DNA of 41,667 bases from a virus. Made by a program: the position numbers and the translations under genes. A model generated the notes under the pieces. The model saw only the letters and a program-made list of their open reading frames with translations. It was not told the origin of the DNA and did not search any database. How positions within the stretch are numbered: the stretch's first letter is position 1; every line of letters starts with the position of its first letter. Positions 40,760 through 41,667 of the stretch are shown piece after piece. The stretch is from IMG/VR virus record IMGVR_UViG_3300047548_000780, positions 1 to 41,667 of that record; one strand, 5' to 3'.

Positions 40760-40924
40760 ATGGAAAAATTCGTTTTTGAAGATATGACGACCGGCCGCGA
40801 GACTGAGATTGAAGCCGAAACCATGGCCCAGGCCATGCAAACCTACCTGGCCAGCGATGGCGTGCTGGTTTGGACTGCTGAGGACTGGGCTAAGATTCGC
40901 GCTGAGATGGACGAAAACTCATAA
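40760..40924 (+). CDS. Small acidic protein
   Basis: This 54-residue acidic protein (MEKFVFEDMTTGRETEIEAE start, then TMAQAMQTYL and TAEDWAKIRAEM) is predicted helical with a short beta start. An AGGAG site sits 7 bases before the ATG at 40760; an upstream in-frame start is rejected. It is a single-gene unit between two terminators. Small acidic early phage proteins can be inhibitors or DNA mimics, but nothing specific is seen here. Confidence 0.7.
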   Translation: MEKFVFEDMTTGRETEIEAETMAQAMQTYLASDGVLVWTAEDWAKIRAEMDENS

Positions 40925-40937
40925 CTTTTGTTTGCAG

Positions 40938-40966
40938 AATACCTTGGAAACCAAGGTATTCATTTT
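40938..40966 (+). terminator. Intrinsic terminator after 54-residue gene
   Basis: The 10-bp perfect stem AATACCTTGG / CCAAGGTATT has loop AAA and is followed by CATTTTT, 13 bases after the stop codon. Confidence 0.85.
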
Positions 40967-40972
40967 TGAAGC

Positions 40973-41007
40973 GGTCGCTTTGAGCGACTGCATACTTTGG
41001 TATGCAG
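40973..41007. repeat. Paired hairpins of early intergenic module
   Basis: GTCGCT-TTG-AGCGAC (40974-40988) and CTGCATAC-TTTG-GTATGCAG (40988-41007) form adjacent hairpins. The first recurs at 41632-41649. The second shares 15 of 16 bases with the hairpin at 40049-40064. Confidence 0.7.
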
Positions 41008-41047
41008 GCGCCAATTTTACCACAAATCTCACACACTTGTCAATAGG
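41008..41047. repeat. Early-region repeat copy 2
   Basis: This copy is nearly identical to 40135-40176, including GCGCCAAT and the 27-base core ending in TTGTCAATAGG. It carries the same leftward promoter arrangement on the minus strand. Confidence 0.8.
41014..41043 (-). promoter_or_regulatory. Leftward promoter in early intergenic region, copy 2
   Basis: On the minus strand, TTGACA (41043-41038), an 18-base spacer and TAAAAT (41019-41014) are present. It fires toward the hairpin module and terminator at 40938-41007, so only a short RNA would be made. The layout is the same as in copy 1. Confidence 0.55.
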
Positions 41048-41059
41048 GATAAACCCCTA
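41044..41059. promoter_or_regulatory. Operator-like palindrome 3
   Basis: TAGGGATAAACCCCTA adjoins the -35 of the leftward promoter, as palindrome 2 does. It is close to the reverse complement of palindrome 1. Confidence 0.5.
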
Positions 41060-41098
41060 TGTTGTTTATTTTTACACGTGCGCGTGTCCCTGAAATTG

Positions 41099-41107
41099 TG
41101 TTATAAT
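41099..41107 (+). promoter_or_regulatory. Extended -10 promoter of leaderless gene
   Basis: TGTTATAAT (TATAAT at 41102-41107) has a TG extended motif but no clear -35. The start of transcription is expected at or next to A41114, the first base of the following ATG. Confidence 0.6.
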
Positions 41108-41113
41108 AAACTC

Positions 41114-41257
41114 ATGAACACACCACTTCAAAAAGCCGTGATACTGGCTCAGCTTTCGGGTCAATACTATGACCTGATCTTGAACGACTGCCGGTTTATT
41201 GCCAGCTTGACGGATGCCGAGCTTGAGGACTGGATTTATTTTCACTTGGGGATTTAA
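41114..41257 (+). CDS. Small protein, probably leaderless mRNA
   Basis: This 47-residue protein (MNTPLQKAVILAQLSGQYYD, then LILNDCRFIASLTDAELEDW) is helical with an acidic C-terminal half. There is no ribosome site before the ATG at 41114, which lies just 7 bases after the -10 box; the mRNA should begin at or near the A of ATG. A longer in-frame start would be antisense to the promoter repeat and is rejected. The zinc protease gene follows with a 1-base gap. Function is unknown. Confidence 0.6.
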   Translation: MNTPLQKAVILAQLSGQYYDLILNDCRFIASLTDAELEDWIYFHLGI

Positions 41258-41258
41258 T

Positions 41259-41591
41259 ATGAAAGCACTACACCAGATGATTGAATACCTGGGTATTCGT
41301 TTGCCTGTTGAGGTTAGCGTTCGCACTCGCCGGCGTGCTGACTGCGATGCGTTTTACATTGGCGTATACAGCGATAAAACCGGCTTGCTGAAATCCCATA
41401 AAATTGTGGTTTACACCGTAGACGCGCACCGTGACTTTGATACCCTGCTGGCGCATGAGCTAATCCATGCTTGGCAGGAAGAACACAAAAAAGCCGAGAT
41501 TCACGGCAAACACTTTCAGCGGCTGGCCCAAGCTATGGGCGAGCACTTTGGTTTGCAAAACATTTATATGCCTGACGTGGACGAAAATTGA
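41259..41591 (+). CDS. SprT-like zinc metalloprotease domain protein
   Basis: This 110-residue protein has HELIH at residues 66-70 and a third likely zinc ligand in HGKHF (H82), the SprT-type HExxH...HGxxF pattern. The N-terminal part is beta-rich (VEVSVRTRRR, FYIGVYS, HKIVVYTV), as in the small SprT fold. The ATG at 41259 has GGGGA 8 bases upstream. It is co-transcribed with the preceding 47-residue gene. Phage SprT-like proteins may cut DNA-bound proteins, but substrates are unknown. Confidence 0.8.
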   Translation: MKALHQMIEYLGIRLPVEVSVRTRRRADCDAFYIGVYSDKTGLLKSHKIVVYTVDAHRDFDTLLAHELIHAWQEEHKKAEIHGKHFQRLAQAMGEHFGLQNIYMPDVDEN

Positions 41592-41598
41592 AAACCCA

Positions 41599-41622
41599 GG
41601 TTTGCAGAAAAAACTGCAAACC
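41599..41622 (+). terminator. Hairpin after zinc protease gene
   Basis: GGTTTGCAG / CTGCAAACC is a 9-bp perfect stem with an A6 loop, 7 bases after the stop codon. There is no U-run after it, so termination is uncertain. It may instead be part of the repeated early module. Confidence 0.5.
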
Positions 41623-41667
41623 AAGGTATTAGGTCGCTTTGAGCGACTGTATACTTTTTGGTTACAG
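41621..41667. repeat. Early intergenic module copy, cut by window edge
   Basis: CCAAGGTATT (41621-41630) and GGTCGCTTTGAGCGACTG (41632-41649) recur from 40951-40960 and 40973-40990. ATACTTT follows in both. The rest of the module, if present, is beyond the window. Confidence 0.7.

Noticed and set aside
40186-40836. 216-codon minus-strand frame opposite the HTH gene
   Set aside because: It spans a promoter, a terminator and two convincing plus-strand genes. Its sequence has no family features.
1-41667. tRNA genes, CRISPR arrays, integrase or attachment sites
   Set aside because: No cloverleaf in the few intergenic gaps, no regular spacer repeats and no recombinase motif were seen. The repeats present are fibre repeats or early regulatory modules.

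Overview
The window is a tailed-phage genome segment (phage or prophage-like contig). It carries almost the full virion and lysis block of a long-tailed siphovirus with a lambda/HK97-type morphogenesis module. No integrase, replication, tRNA or CRISPR feature is visible. A Gram-negative host is implied by the inner/outer membrane spanin pair with a lipobox. The early genes use GC-richer codons than the AT-rich late genes. A proteobacterium, perhaps an aquatic betaproteobacterium, is only a guess.

All late genes lie on the minus strand and read right to left. They run: terminase small and large subunits (39.3-37.5 kb); an HNH endonuclease and the portal (37.4-35.8 kb); a prohead protease fused to scaffold and major capsid with an internal ribosome site (35.8-33.8 kb); head-tail connector, neck protein and tail terminator (33.8-31.2 kb); major tail protein (31.1-30.0 kb); tail assembly chaperones joined by a -1 frameshift at GGGAAAC (29.9-29.1 kb); tape measure (29.0-24.2 kb); two minor tail proteins; and a giant tail-tip protein that fuses NlpC/P60, lambda I-like and lambda J-like parts (23.3-17.1 kb). 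Next comes a fibre region (17.1-4.3 kb) with at least five fibre-like proteins (one with an S74 chaperone tail, several with YadA-like repeats) and small accessory proteins. After that are three small or exported proteins, then the lysis block (coiled-coil membrane protein, i-spanin, o-spanin, GH19 endolysin, two small membrane proteins). The final gene is cut by the window edge.

The late strand is divided by intrinsic terminators and by three consensus sigma70 promoters (TTGACA, 17 bp, TATAAT) at 37.4, 29.1 and 15.5 kb. Terminase, head-tail, tape measure/tip and fibre/lysis genes can therefore be transcribed separately by host polymerase.

From about 39.6 kb rightward, small genes on the plus strand form short transcription units: an HNH-like protein, a 30-residue membrane peptide, a helix-turn-helix protein, two small unknowns and a SprT-like zinc protease. 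Their intergenic regions hold repeated regulatory modules: near-identical promoter/leader copies, divergent minus-strand promoters, TAGG...CCTA palindromes and strong hairpins. One small gene appears to be leaderless. This repeated early regulatory architecture is the least conventional part of the window.
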